DNA of 64,000 nt from Asaia siamensis (GTDB lineage Bacteria; Pseudomonadota; Alphaproteobacteria; Acetobacterales; Acetobacteraceae): assembly GCF_014635085.1 (NCBI RefSeq), contig NZ_BMCH01000002.1, positions 434,001 through 498,000 of the forward strand, written 5' to 3'. Below are positions 30,294 to 38,832 of this stretch, one piece after another. The first letter of the stretch is position 1; every line of letters begins with the position of its first letter. Below the pieces are notes generated by a model. It was not told the origin of the DNA. It did not search any database and was given only the letters and a program-made list of their open reading frames with translations. The translations under genes and the position numbers were made by a program.

Positions 30294-30379
30294 TGGTGGA
30301 GAGAGTTGGATTCGAACCAACGTAGGCGTACACCAGCGGATTTACAGTCCGCCCCCTTTAGCCACTCGGGCATCTCTCC
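30294..30379 (-). tRNA. tRNA-Tyr (anticodon GUA)
   Basis: On the minus strand GGAGAGA (5') pairs with TCTCTCC (3'), followed by A and an encoded CCA. The anticodon loop reads ACTGTAAAT with GTA in the middle, the T-loop is TTCGAAT, and there is a long variable arm as in class II tRNA-Tyr. Length is 86 bases including CCA. Confidence 0.97.
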
Positions 30380-30474
30380 AGGTCGGGACGGGGAATATGG
30401 CGGATCAGGACTGGTGTCAACGGGCATTCTTCATTTTTGTTGCATGATGAGAGGGTTCCTCTAGAAGTGCCCTC

Positions 30475-31266
30475 ATGTCGAAACGCCCCTCACGCTCGCC
30501 CTCTCCCCGTTCTCCTTCAGGCCGTTCGGGCCGCTCCGCCGAGGGGCGCGCCGCAGCCAGTGGCTACTGGATGTACGGGCTGCATGCGGTAGAAGCCGCC
30601 CTGCGCAACCCGGATCGTCATCTGCATGAACTCCTGGTGACGAAAGAGGGATTATCGGCGCTCGAATCCAAACAGGCGCCCATCCGCATTTCCCCCAATG
30701 TAGTAGAGCGCCAGCGTCTCGATCTGCTCTGCGAGCGTGATGCGGTGCATCAGGGTGTATGCCTGCGTGTCGAACCCCTGACCCCGCCTTTTCTCGATGA
30801 GGTGCTTGAAGGTCGCGAAGGCCCGCTGCTGATTCTCGATCAGGTAACCGACCCGCGCAATATCGGGGCTATCCTGCGTTCTGCCGCTGCTTTCGGTGCG
30901 GCGGCGCTGGTGGTTCAGGATCGCAATACCCCGCAGGAAGGGGGCGCGCTGGCCAAGGCAGCCTCAGGCGCGCTCGATGTCGTGCCGGTTCTGCGCGAGG
31001 TCAATCTGTCACGCATCATCGCCCAGTTGCAGAATGCCGGTCTCTGGACTGTCGGGCTCGACGCCGGTGGCTCGGTGCTGAATGGCCCAAGCTATGCGGG
31101 GCGTCGTGTGGCGCTGGTGCTGGGGGCCGAGGGGGCAGGTCTACGCCGCCTGACACGTGAGAGCTGTGATGAGATCGCCAGCGTTTACATGCCCGGCGAT
31201 ATGGAGAGCCTGAACGTATCCAACGCCGCGGCTGTCGCCTTGTACGAGCTGGTGCGCCCCGCCTGA
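30475..31266 (+). CDS. rlmB: 23S rRNA 2'-O-methyltransferase, RlmB/TrmH (SpoU) family
   Basis: A 263-aa SPOUT methyltransferase with a basic, Ser/Arg-rich N-terminal tail. It has the substrate-binding domain (YWMYGLHAVEAALRNPDR) and the SpoU motifs: LILDQVTDPRNIGAILRSAAAFG (motif 1), VALVLGAEGAGLRRLTRESCD (motif 2) and PMxGDMESLNVSNAAAVALYE-type motif 3. The arrangement matches RlmB (guanosine 2251). It lies about 95 bp from the divergently transcribed tRNA-Tyr gene. Confidence 0.9.
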   Translation: MSKRPSRSPSPRSPSGRSGRSAEGRAAASGYWMYGLHAVEAALRNPDRHLHELLVTKEGLSALESKQAPIRISPNVVERQRLDLLCERDAVHQGVCLRVEPLTPPFLDEVLEGREGPLLILDQVTDPRNIGAILRSAAAFGAAALVVQDRNTPQEGGALAKAASGALDVVPVLREVNLSRIIAQLQNAGLWTVGLDAGGSVLNGPSYAGRRVALVLGAEGAGLRRLTRESCDEIASVYMPGDMESLNVSNAAAVALYELVRPA

Positions 31267-31362
31267 GTCTGATTCTGCCCAAAGCGACAGAATGCTGCTT
31301 CGGGCGTGGGGGCTGTGCTAGGCTTCTCTCTTCAGCGTGTTTTCACGAAAAGGGAGATCCGC

Positions 31363-32361
31363 ATGAAAGCGGTCGGCTACAAGGCGCCTGGTGCGCCTGA
31401 CATCCTGCAGGATATCGAGCTTCCCGATCCGGCGCCGCCGCAGGGGCGTGATCTGCTCGTGCGGGTCAAGGCGGTCTCGATCAACCCGGTCGATACCAAG
31501 ATCCGTCAGCGCGCTGGCGCGCTTGAGGGCGATGACTGGCGTGTTCTGGGCTGGGACGCTGCCGGAATCGTCGAGGCTGTCGGGCCAGATGTCAGCCATT
31601 TCCGACCCGGTGATCGTGTTTTCTATGCAGGCGCGCTGATGCGCCAGGGCAGTAATGCCGAAAAGCAGCTTGTTGAGGAAACACTGGTCGGCCACATGCC
31701 CGAGGGGCTGGACTGGGGACAGGCAGCGTCTTTGCCCCTTACGGCGGTAACGGCGTGGGAAATGCTTTTCGACCGTCTTTCGGTCACTCATCTGACCTCT
31801 GGCGCGCTGCTTGTCGTGGGCGGTGCCGGAGGGGTTGGGTCGATACTGATCCAGATCGCACGCAAGCTGACAGGGCTGACAATTATTGCCACGGCATCAC
31901 GCCCCGAAACGCGTGAATGGGTCGAGAGAATGGGCGCGCATCATGTCATCGATCATCGAGGTGACATGGCGGCTCAGATCAGGGCGCTTGGCCTTGAGCA
32001 TGTCAGCCATATCGCGTCTCTCACAGCCAGTGACCAGCATCAGAAAACCTATGAGGAAATCCTGGCACCGCAAGGGCATCTCAGCCTGATCGACGATCCG
32101 GCGCATTTCGATATCATGGGGTTCAAACGCAAAAGCGCCGTGATTTCGTGGGAATTCATGTTCACACGCTCTCTTTTCGCCACGCCCGACAAGGCGCGCC
32201 AGCATGATATTCTCGAGCAGGTCTCGTCTCTGGTTCAGGCGGGCGATCTGGTACCGACCGAGCTTCGACGCGTGACGGGGCTCTCTGCCGAAACCCTGAT
32301 GGCGCTGCATCGTGACAGTGAAGCTGGCACAAGCATTGGCAAGACGGTTCTCGTCTTCTGA
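31363..32361 (+). CDS. Zinc-binding alcohol dehydrogenase family oxidoreductase
   Basis: The 332-aa MDR-family protein starts MKAVGYKAPG with a GroES-like domain (DLLVRVKAVSINPVDTKIR, GWDAAGIVEAVGPDVSHFRPGDRVFYAG). The Rossmann domain carries LLVVGGAGGVGSILIQIARKL. It lacks the structural-zinc cysteine cluster, so it is quinone-oxidoreductase-like and uses NADPH. The match fits the TIGR02817-type family. GGGAG precedes the ATG at 31363; the earlier GTG/ATG extension lacks a site. It is convergent with the sulfotransferase gene, 12 bp apart. Confidence 0.87.
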   Translation: MKAVGYKAPGAPDILQDIELPDPAPPQGRDLLVRVKAVSINPVDTKIRQRAGALEGDDWRVLGWDAAGIVEAVGPDVSHFRPGDRVFYAGALMRQGSNAEKQLVEETLVGHMPEGLDWGQAASLPLTAVTAWEMLFDRLSVTHLTSGALLVVGGAGGVGSILIQIARKLTGLTIIATASRPETREWVERMGAHHVIDHRGDMAAQIRALGLEHVSHIASLTASDQHQKTYEEILAPQGHLSLIDDPAHFDIMGFKRKSAVISWEFMFTRSLFATPDKARQHDILEQVSSLVQAGDLVPTELRRVTGLSAETLMALHRDSEAGTSIGKTVLVF

Positions 32362-32373
32362 GCATACGCCGTC

Positions 32374-33201
32374 TCAGGCGAGAATACGCGCACCGCTTTC
32401 TCCCGCCTGAGGCCGACGCCAGAACATGCCGCCAGCCAAGGTCTCCTGCACAGCGGGCGGCAGGATGCAGCGCCTCTCTTCATAGCTGACTTTCGGGCGA
32501 AGCTGATGCAGGCCCGGTGTGGAGAGTGCCTGATCGAACGCCGTGTGATCATGGCTTTCGACATGCGCGAAATCATAGTCATGAGCAGGCAGGCCGAGCT
32601 CCCGCGTCAGAGTAGCCAGCGTGGCTTTGGGGTAACGGGCGAGATAGTCGTAATCGACCAGAATGAGCCGGTTGGCGAACGGCCCGTGAAACGCCTCGAT
32701 CAGCACCCGCCAGGCATAGCCAAAGACGCCATCGGCAGAGAGCAGATGGTCGAGCCTGTCATGCTGCGTGGCGCGCTTGCCGATCGGTACGAGATGCGAT
32801 GAGAGAATGGGGTCACGAACGATCAGGCGCTCAAGCGAGTCCATGATCCAGATCGGGTCGCGCACGCAGCAGATGACTTTCGCTGCAGGAAAGATTGTGT
32901 CGATCAGCCCCAGCCGGGCGCACCAGTCGCGATGGGTGTCGATGATGACCCGTCGCTCAGTGCCCGAAGCATAATAGCTGTCGAGAATCTGGCGCAGCAC
33001 ACGGTCGCGCTTTCTGGCATCGAAATCGCCCGCATATTCACCTTCAGCCATGAGGGACGACACGCGCAGGATCATGGGCGCTACGGGCGAGGATCGGCCC
33101 GATGTGACGAGGGCCGGGTTTTGCGAGAGGAGAGCGGAAAGCAGGGTCGAGCCCGAGCGCGGAAGGCCGGAAATGAAATGGACATCTGGGCTGGGCGACA
33201 T
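32374..33201 (-). CDS. Sulfotransferase-family protein
   Basis: A 275-aa protein whose N-terminus has the PAPS 5'-phosphosulfate loop (FISGLPRSGSTLLSALLSQN). A 3'-phosphate-type segment follows (KVICCVRDPIWIMDSLERL). It resembles the sulfotransferase_3 group found in Acetobacteraceae. The acceptor (lipid, glycan or peptide) is unknown. It stands alone on the minus strand, and a perfect 12-bp hairpin lies 59-88 bp upstream of its start. Confidence 0.8.
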   Translation of the reverse strand: MSPSPDVHFISGLPRSGSTLLSALLSQNPALVTSGRSSPVAPMILRVSSLMAEGEYAGDFDARKRDRVLRQILDSYYASGTERRVIIDTHRDWCARLGLIDTIFPAAKVICCVRDPIWIMDSLERLIVRDPILSSHLVPIGKRATQHDRLDHLLSADGVFGYAWRVLIEAFHGPFANRLILVDYDYLARYPKATLATLTRELGLPAHDYDFAHVESHDHTAFDQALSTPGLHQLRPKVSYEERRCILPPAVQETLAGGMFWRRPQAGESGARILA

Positions 33202-33259
33202 AGCGCGGGCTGATCCTCTGAAATGGCAGAAAACCTCGCCTATCCGGCTGTCAGCGTCT

Positions 33260-33289
33260 CAGCAATGAGGCATACGCGCCTCATTGCTG
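33260..33289. repeat. Perfect 12-bp inverted repeat between divergent genes
   Basis: CAGCAATGAGGC (33260-33271) and GCCTCATTGCTG (33278-33289) pair perfectly around a 6-base loop. On the plus strand it is followed by A's, not T's, and on the minus strand T's come before it, so it is not a standard terminator for either gene. Confidence 0.75.
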
Positions 33290-33461
33290 TGTTAAAAAAA
33301 TCACTACGCAAGAGAAAACCTTTATGCGCTTAAGACGATAAGGTATTTTCCATCTCAATTGATGCCTTGAAGCAACATGTCACTTTTGGTTACGGCATGA
33401 AATATTCAGAAATACGCGACAAGAAGCGTGATTCGGGCATCGTTCGCCAGGGAGAGCCATA

Positions 33462-33857
33462 ATGGGCATTTTCAGCACGATCATGACGAAGATCTTCGGC
33501 CACGCCGAAGCGGCACCGGCAAGCGGCTCGGCGGGCAGCGCTGCGGCGTCACCGATCGATACCAATGCTTCATCCGCCACACCTTCGGCACCGAGTGCGC
33601 CTGTCGATGTCGATGCCGTCCTGACACGTCTCGCTGCGGAGAAGGGCCAGCCTCTGAACTGGCGGACCTCCATTGTCGATCTGCTGAAGCTGCTCGACAT
33701 GGATAGTTCGCTTGATGCGCGCAAGCATCTGGCACAGGAGCTGCATTACTCGGAAAGCACGGAAGACAGTGCCGCCATGAATGTATGGCTGATTCGTCAG
33801 GTCATGCAGAAGCTGGCCGAAAACGGCGGCAAGGTGCCGGAAGAACTCCGCCACTAA
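33462..33857 (+). CDS. DUF3597-domain protein
   Basis: A 131-aa protein. It begins MGIFSTIMTKIFGHA, then has an Ala/Ser/Pro-rich linker to about residue 48, then the conserved DUF3597 domain (VDVDAVLTRLAAEKGQPLNWRT, SIVDLLKLLDMDSSLDARKHLA, and a last helix MNVWLIRQVMQKLAENGGKVP). The domain is a small helical fold of unknown role. An AGGGAGAG site precedes the ATG. It is convergent with the PTS enzyme I gene. Confidence 0.9.
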   Translation: MGIFSTIMTKIFGHAEAAPASGSAGSAAASPIDTNASSATPSAPSAPVDVDAVLTRLAAEKGQPLNWRTSIVDLLKLLDMDSSLDARKHLAQELHYSESTEDSAAMNVWLIRQVMQKLAENGGKVPEELRH

Positions 33858-34013
33858 GAGACTATTTTCCTCTGAGGGACTCGAGACAGTGGTCTGAATG
33901 GCCACTCTTCGGCGCTATGACCGATGGCCTCACGCCTCGGTCGTGGCACTTTCGCGCTCGCACGGCTGGGGGGGCAAACGCATCCCACGGCCTGCCTCTC
34001 TGACAAGCAAAAA

Positions 34014-35846
34014 TCAGCAGGCGAAGCTACGCACCAGTTCCGTAAGCTGGATGGGGTCTTCGACCAGCATTGCCCGGCGATAGAGATCATCGCATGCGTC
34101 GATGCTCAGGGAGCGTATCATGCGTTTGACTGCTGGAAGCGAGGCCGCTGACATCGAGAATGAACGTAGCCCCATACCGATCAGCAGGGCGACACTGCGC
34201 GGGTCAGCGGCCATCTCACCGCAGACACAGATCGGGCGATGGGCCCGCAAGGCTTCATCGACCGAAAAGCGCAGCAGCTTGAGCAGGCTCGGATGAAGCG
34301 CCGTATAAAGCGCCGATCCCATTGCGGCCGAGCGATCAACTGCCAGCGTATACATGGTTAGGTCATTGGTGCCGAGCGCGAGAAAATCCGCCTGACGCAC
34401 AAGAGCCCCCGCAGTCAGGGCGGCTGCCGGTGTCTCGATCATGACCCCGAGCGGGGGCAGATCATTGGGGAGCTTCACTCCGCGACGACGCAGTCTTCTG
34501 GCGCAGCGTTCGTAGATCTGCCTTGTGGCGATCACCTCATTTACCGAGCTGACCATAGGCAGCAGAATGCGGCACTTCCCCTCCAGGCTGGCGCGCAAGA
34601 TGGCGCAGAGCTGAGCTTCCAGAATTTCGGGATGGCGCAGCAGCAGGCGCAGCCCTCGCACGCCAAGGGCCGGATTTTCCTCTTCCTGCTCGTCATGAAT
34701 GCCAAGCTGCCTCAACCGGGCCAGGCCCTTTTCGCCGCCCCAGTCGAGTACTCTGATGGTCGTCGTCATGCCCTGCATGTCGGCAAGCAGCCCGGCATAG
34801 ACGGCATATTGCCCGTCTTCGTCGGGTAAAGGCTCGCTCTCATCGAACAGGAATTCGGTACGCAGAAGGCCGATTCCCGTAGCACCATTGCGATGCAGCA
34901 GGGGCAGCTCGTTGGCGATCTCGATATTGGCCAGAAGCTCGACATCTTCACCGCTGATCAGACGGCTCGGCAGGCGGCGCAGGCGGCCAATGCCCTTGCG
35001 TTCCTTTGCTTCCTCGGCCATGGCCGAGCGGGCTTCTGCAAGTGTCGAGGAATCAGGATTGATGATGACCCGCCCGCTCGATCCGTCGACAATCAGCAGG
35101 CTGCCATCCTCAACGAGACTGGTCAGTTCGGGCACGGCCAGCACGGCAGGCACATTCAACGCCCGCAGCATGATGGCCGTATGATCTGTCGCGCCGCCGC
35201 CTTCCGACAGCACGGCAGCGATGCGGTTCGGATCGATGACGGCAGCATCGGCGGGGCGAATCTGTTCCGCCACCAGCACCGACCCGCCCGGAATATCGGA
35301 GAAAGCGCGAAATGACACGCCGGTCAGATTCCGGAGCAGCCTGCGGGCCACCTCTCGAAACTCGCCTTCGCGCCGCCTTGCGCCTTCGATTTCCTCTTCC
35401 GGCATGCCGGGCTGAGGCCCAGCCTGGGCGGCCAGTGTCTCGCTTTCGTGTTGAACGGCGGCCTCTGCCGTCAATCCGTCTTCGGCAATGCGTCGATAGG
35501 CGGCGCGTACCAGTCGCGAATGGTTGAGCATGCGCTCATAGACCGTGAGCATCGCATCGATTTCGATCCGGCCCTCATCGGGCAGGCTGGTCAGCTTGCC
35601 GCGCAGTTTCTTGAGCTGCTTGAGGGTCAGGGCGATGGCCTGATCGAGGCGTGTGCTCTCTGCCTCTGCAGGCAGTTGCGACGGTACGGCCTCAATGACT
35701 GGCAGAGGGCGCTCATGGGCGAGGCTTGCTCGCGCAATGACGATTCCGGCGGAAATGCCCGTACCCTGCAGGATTTTCATCGGCCGGTCGTCGGGCAGGG
35801 TAATGTCGCTCGACGGGCGGCGCAGTCTCTTAATCACGTTCGCCAA
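34014..35846 (-). CDS. ptsI: Phosphoenolpyruvate-protein phosphotransferase (PTS enzyme I)
   Basis: Transfers phosphate from PEP to HPr. About 610 aa with no N-terminal GAF domain, so EI-type rather than EI-Ntr. The N domain has LQGTGISAGIVIARA and the phospho-histidine segment GGATDHTAIMLRALNVPAVL. The C-terminal PEP domain has GIGLLRTEFLF, ALGVRGLRLLLRHPEI, MIETPAAALTAGALVR, LALGTNDLTMYTLAVDR and CVCGEMAADPRSVALLIGMG. The start is unclear: TTG 35846 and GTG 35837 overlap ptsH, while ATG 35780 begins right at the conserved domain. It is the last gene of the cluster. Confidence 0.92.
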   Translation of the reverse strand: MANVIKRLRRPSSDITLPDDRPMKILQGTGISAGIVIARASLAHERPLPVIEAVPSQLPAEAESTRLDQAIALTLKQLKKLRGKLTSLPDEGRIEIDAMLTVYERMLNHSRLVRAAYRRIAEDGLTAEAAVQHESETLAAQAGPQPGMPEEEIEGARRREGEFREVARRLLRNLTGVSFRAFSDIPGGSVLVAEQIRPADAAVIDPNRIAAVLSEGGGATDHTAIMLRALNVPAVLAVPELTSLVEDGSLLIVDGSSGRVIINPDSSTLAEARSAMAEEAKERKGIGRLRRLPSRLISGEDVELLANIEIANELPLLHRNGATGIGLLRTEFLFDESEPLPDEDGQYAVYAGLLADMQGMTTTIRVLDWGGEKGLARLRQLGIHDEQEEENPALGVRGLRLLLRHPEILEAQLCAILRASLEGKCRILLPMVSSVNEVIATRQIYERCARRLRRRGVKLPNDLPPLGVMIETPAAALTAGALVRQADFLALGTNDLTMYTLAVDRSAAMGSALYTALHPSLLKLLRFSVDEALRAHRPICVCGEMAADPRSVALLIGMGLRSFSMSAASLPAVKRMIRSLSIDACDDLYRRAMLVEDPIQLTELVRSFAC

Positions 35847-36114
35847 AGCCGTCGGAGACGAGAATGATCAGCGCATCAATGGCCGCGCTGGCCTGAGGGC
35901 CGCTTGCCTGAATGCGGACCATCTCGCCACGACCGGCGCCAAGCATCATCAACCCCATGATCGACAGCGCCGAAACGCGCTGGTCATGACGGCTCACGTC
36001 GATGACGGCATCGAAGCTTTCAGCAAGCGTGACGAATTTCGCTGCGGCGCGGGCATGCAGGCCGAGCCGGTTGACGATGGTCACATCGCGTTCCAGCGTC
36101 GGGCCTGCGCTCAT
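35830..36114 (-). CDS. ptsH: HPr phosphocarrier protein
   Basis: A 94-aa HPr with the EI/EIIA phosphorylation site His20 in NRLGLHARAAAKFV. The regulatory Ser51 (equivalent of Ser46) is in ALSIMGLMMLGAG, the target of HPr kinase encoded upstream. It overlaps the EIIA gene by four bases and its end overlaps the possible ptsI start. Confidence 0.95.
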   Translation of the reverse strand: MSAGPTLERDVTIVNRLGLHARAAAKFVTLAESFDAVIDVSRHDQRVSALSIMGLMMLGAGRGEMVRIQASGPQASAAIDALIILVSDGFGERD

Positions 36115-36611
36115 CGGGCGACCTGACGCAGGGGCGTCAATAGCGGGGAAATGGGAGGGACATAGCTCATGGTGGTATTGACCACCATTTCACAGCTTTT
36201 GCCGCCTTGCAAACAGGACTCAGGCAGCTGATAGGCGGCGGCTATATATTTGCGGCCAGCCATGGTTGCCAGCTCGGCGCATTCGGCCAGGCTGCGCGTG
36301 CAGCGTGTCTTGGCCAGCTTGACCAGCATCGGCACATTGACGCCAGCCAGAACCTCGACACGGCTTTCATGCCGCAGGGAAAGTGCGAGATTGGAGGGAG
36401 TGCTGCCGAAGATGTCGGTCAGAAGCAGAACGCCATCGCCGGTATCAACGGCATTGATGGCGGCGGTGAGCTGGGCACGGGCGAGGGCGATATCATCGTC
36501 GGGCATGATGCCCATGACCGCCATCTGGACCTGCGGGCCAACCACATGGGTCACGATTTCAATGAGAGACTGAGCAAGAGAACCATGGGTGACAAGAACG
36601 ATCCCGATCAT
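36111..36611 (-). CDS. PTS EIIA component, mannose family (regulatory)
   Basis: A 166-aa EIIA(Man)-type protein with the phosphorylated His9 in VLVTHGSLAQSL and the LTDIFGSTPSNLALSL loop. No EIIB, EIIC or EIID permease is encoded nearby, so this is a regulatory PTS rather than a sugar importer. The C-terminus (CEMVVNTTMSYVPPISPLLT) extends about 30 residues beyond the usual single-domain length. A 7-bp inverted repeat (36639-36654) precedes the gene. Confidence 0.88.
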   Translation of the reverse strand: MIGIVLVTHGSLAQSLIEIVTHVVGPQVQMAVMGIMPDDDIALARAQLTAAINAVDTGDGVLLLTDIFGSTPSNLALSLRHESRVEVLAGVNVPMLVKLAKTRCTRSLAECAELATMAGRKYIAAAYQLPESCLQGGKSCEMVVNTTMSYVPPISPLLTPLRQVAR

Positions 36612-36638
36612 CGGGGCCTTCCTTCAAGGGAACTGTGA

Positions 36639-36654
36639 CGCCAGAAATCTGGCG
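36639..36654. repeat. Short inverted repeat before the EIIA gene
   Basis: CGCCAGA (36639-36645) and TCTGGCG (36648-36654) pair perfectly in the 76-bp gap between rapZ and the EIIA gene. It could be a processing site or operator; no T-run follows. Confidence 0.4.
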
Positions 36655-36687
36655 ACCCCATGACATATTGGTCATCACTCACGGTTA

Positions 36688-37659
36688 TCAAGACGGCTCT
36701 GTCCGTGTCTGTTCATCCGACGTGACACGGTGTTGAGGGGGGCGAACCCATCGCCATGAGCTGCGTCCCTGCCGTGCCAGTTCCCGATGCATGACGGCGA
36801 TTGGCCCATCTGACAAGAGTGTAATGTCGTCAGAGTTCCCTAACGCGGCAGCAATCTCTTCAACAAGTGTTACAGAGCGGTGTTGACCGCCCGAGCAGCC
36901 GATGGCGATTGTCGCGTGCTTTTTCCCCTCGGCCACGAAACGAGGCAATACAAGTTTGAGCAATCCAAGGATCTGCGAAAAGAAAAGATCGTAATCGGGG
37001 TCACGTCGCACGTATTCGCGCACGTCCCGCTCAAGCCCGGTCATGGCCTTCAGGGCGTCGTCGTAATGCGGGTTGCGCAGGAAACGCGCATCGAAAACGA
37101 GATCGGCCTCACGGGGCAGGCCCGCTGGATACGCGAAAGAAAGCAGGGTCGTCGTCATCGAGTCGCCATCATTCTGATGGCCGAATCGCGACTCGATCAG
37201 CCGACGCAGATCGGGTGGCGGCAGATCTGATGTGTCGATCACGAGATCGGCTGCGCTTCTCAGGGGCATGAGCAGACCGATTTCCTGCTCTATGCTGGCC
37301 ATGAGGCCGGGGCCGCTGCCGGTATTGGCGTCTAGCGGGTGACGGCGGCGTGTGGCGGTGAAGCGACGGAGCAGAACATCGGTCTCGGCCGTGGCGTAGA
37401 TCAGTTCGACATGTTGCGGCCCCGGCTGGGCGCGAAGTTTGGTCAGCGCCTCAAGCACGGCACGCGCCTCAAAACCGCGCGTGCGGGCATCGATGCCTAT
37501 GGCAAGCGGGTGTTCGGTGCGCGCCACGAGCGCATCGAGCAGGTTCAGCGGGGGGTTGTCGGTCACTTCGTAACCGAGATCTTCAAGAATGCGCAGAATG
37601 GAAGATTTGCCAGCGCCGGACAGCCCGGTGACCAGCAGAACGCGTCGCGCGGGAATCAC
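36688..37659 (-). CDS. rapZ: RNase adapter protein RapZ (YvcJ family)
   Basis: A 323-aa nucleotide-binding protein with Walker A VTGLSGAGKSSILRILEDLGY and the following GYEVTDNPPLNLLDALV. A Walker B-like segment is LVIDTSDLPP. The C-terminal domain includes FLRNPHY and IGCSGGQHRSV, both hallmarks. In Gammaproteobacteria RapZ controls GlmS sRNAs; in Alphaproteobacteria it sits in this PTS cluster and the target is not established. Confidence 0.95.
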   Translation of the reverse strand: MIPARRVLLVTGLSGAGKSSILRILEDLGYEVTDNPPLNLLDALVARTEHPLAIGIDARTRGFEARAVLEALTKLRAQPGPQHVELIYATAETDVLLRRFTATRRRHPLDANTGSGPGLMASIEQEIGLLMPLRSAADLVIDTSDLPPPDLRRLIESRFGHQNDGDSMTTTLLSFAYPAGLPREADLVFDARFLRNPHYDDALKAMTGLERDVREYVRRDPDYDLFFSQILGLLKLVLPRFVAEGKKHATIAIGCSGGQHRSVTLVEEIAAALGNSDDITLLSDGPIAVMHRELARQGRSSWRWVRPPQHRVTSDEQTRTEPS

Positions 37660-37703
37660 AGACCGCCTCTCCTGTCATCAAAGCCGGGATACATGGCGTG
37701 ACA

Positions 37704-38243
37704 TTAGCTTTCTTCATGCTTTTTGGGGAGAGGGTTTGCACTCGCCATTCCCCCGTTCACGCCACAAAGCAATGTGAGATCGCCGCGAATGCAGCGCAGG
37801 GCCGTGCGTATGACCGCCACGGCATCGGCATGGAAGGCATCGAGTGTCAGACACCAGCCGCCCGTCAGCGGGTCGATAGTCTTTTCCGGCAGGCGCTGGA
37901 TGGGAGTGTTTTGCCCCAGTTCGACCCGCAGGACGATGGCGGCTTCAGGCAGATAGGGCATCTGCACGATGCCCAGCCCACGTACTTCAATCAGCCCTGC
38001 GAGAGCGGGGGCCGGGCGGGCTATGGTCTGCTGCAGCACGATCTGATCGTCGCCTACAAGGGCGAAGCTGGACTCGACAAGGCGCAACAGAAGGCTCGAC
38101 TTGCCAGAGCCGGACGCTCCGGTAAGCAGCACGCCAAGTCCTTCCCAGCTGGCGCAGGAGGCGTGAAGAGACCGGCCCGTAATGGGAGCCTCCGCGCATA
38201 AGCGATGGGCAGTTTCAGGAATGTGCGATATGCTCCGGCTCAT
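37704..38243 (-). CDS. hprK: HPr kinase/phosphorylase (short alphaproteobacterial form)
   Basis: A 179-aa protein with the P-loop GASGSGKSSLLLRL, the phosphorylatable-site segment FALVGDDQIVL and the LIEVRGLGIVQMPY signature. The N-terminal domain of the Gram-positive enzyme is absent, as in other Alphaproteobacteria. It phosphorylates HPr on serine. It is the first gene of hprK-rapZ-EIIA-ptsH-ptsI. Its start codon overlaps the 5' end of the divergent ridA-like gene. Confidence 0.9.
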   Translation of the reverse strand: MSRSISHIPETAHRLCAEAPITGRSLHASCASWEGLGVLLTGASGSGKSSLLLRLVESSFALVGDDQIVLQQTIARPAPALAGLIEVRGLGIVQMPYLPEAAIVLRVELGQNTPIQRLPEKTIDPLTGGWCLTLDAFHADAVAVIRTALRCIRGDLTLLCGVNGGMASANPLPKKHEES

Positions 38244-38586
38244 GCACGATCATTTCTCCTCTTCTTCCCGTCCTGTCCTGCAGGACAGCGTGACTGTCTA
38301 TGGTGTGACAGGACTTGGCGCCGATGGACAGGTGCCTGACAGCTTGATCGAGGAATGCCAGAACGCGCTGGCCCGCATACGGGAAATTCTTGCCACCAAC
38401 GGTCTGCTACCCGAAGACATTACCCATCTGGCTTACATGATTCCCGATAGCAGCATCTTCGTCTCGTGCCAGCGGATCATCGCCGAAGCCCTCGGCCCCG
38501 CCCGGCCCGCCATGACGCTGCGCCTCAAACCCCGTTTTGACGTGCCGGGGCAGAGGCTGGAGTTCAATTTCATCGCTGCGCCGTGA
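38230..38586 (+). CDS. RidA/YjgF-family protein
   Basis: A 118-aa member of the Rid family, which removes reactive imines or enamines. It has CQNALARIREILATNGLLPEDITHLAYMIPDS and a conserved C-terminal RPAMTLRLKP...PGQRLEFNFIA pattern, with the substrate-binding Arg in GPARPAMTL. The start at 38230 was chosen for AGGA 9 bases upstream; ATGs at 38221 and 38242 are alternatives. Whatever the start, the coding region overlaps or touches the start of divergent hprK. Confidence 0.78.
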   Translation: MLRLMHDHFSSSSRPVLQDSVTVYGVTGLGADGQVPDSLIEECQNALARIREILATNGLLPEDITHLAYMIPDSSIFVSCQRIIAEALGPARPAMTLRLKPRFDVPGQRLEFNFIAAP

Positions 38587-38653
38587 CCGAAGGTTCTGGG
38601 AGAGCGTAATATATAGTGGTTGAAATCAGGCAAGATACTGGAAGCATAATCCG

Positions 38654-38740
38654 CTATCTATCTATTTTTTATCAATAGATAGTGGATATATATTCCGACG
38701 AGAATTCTAGTCTCAAATAAATGATCTCATGATCATTTAT
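38654..38740. repeat. Two AT-rich inverted repeats in an intergenic region
   Basis: CTATCTAT (38654-38661) pairs with ATAGATAG (38675-38682); 35 bp on, ATAAATGATC (38717-38726) pairs perfectly with GATCATTTAT (38731-38740) around TCAT, followed by CTTTCTTC. The region is far more AT-rich than its flanks. The second repeat may end ridA or M61-gene transcripts, or both may be protein-binding sites. Confidence 0.6.
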
Positions 38741-38832
38741 CTTTCTTCCAGCGCGGCATGACTCTCTGGGGCCTTTTTTCTGAGCCGCTTTGCGAGAGGC
38801 TGCCTCGATGGGCAACCTCTCGGTGGAAAAGA

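Noticed and set aside
30097-30447. 116-codon plus-strand frame over the tRNA-Tyr region
   Set aside because: It runs through a minus-strand tRNA gene and has low-complexity basic composition; not a protein gene.
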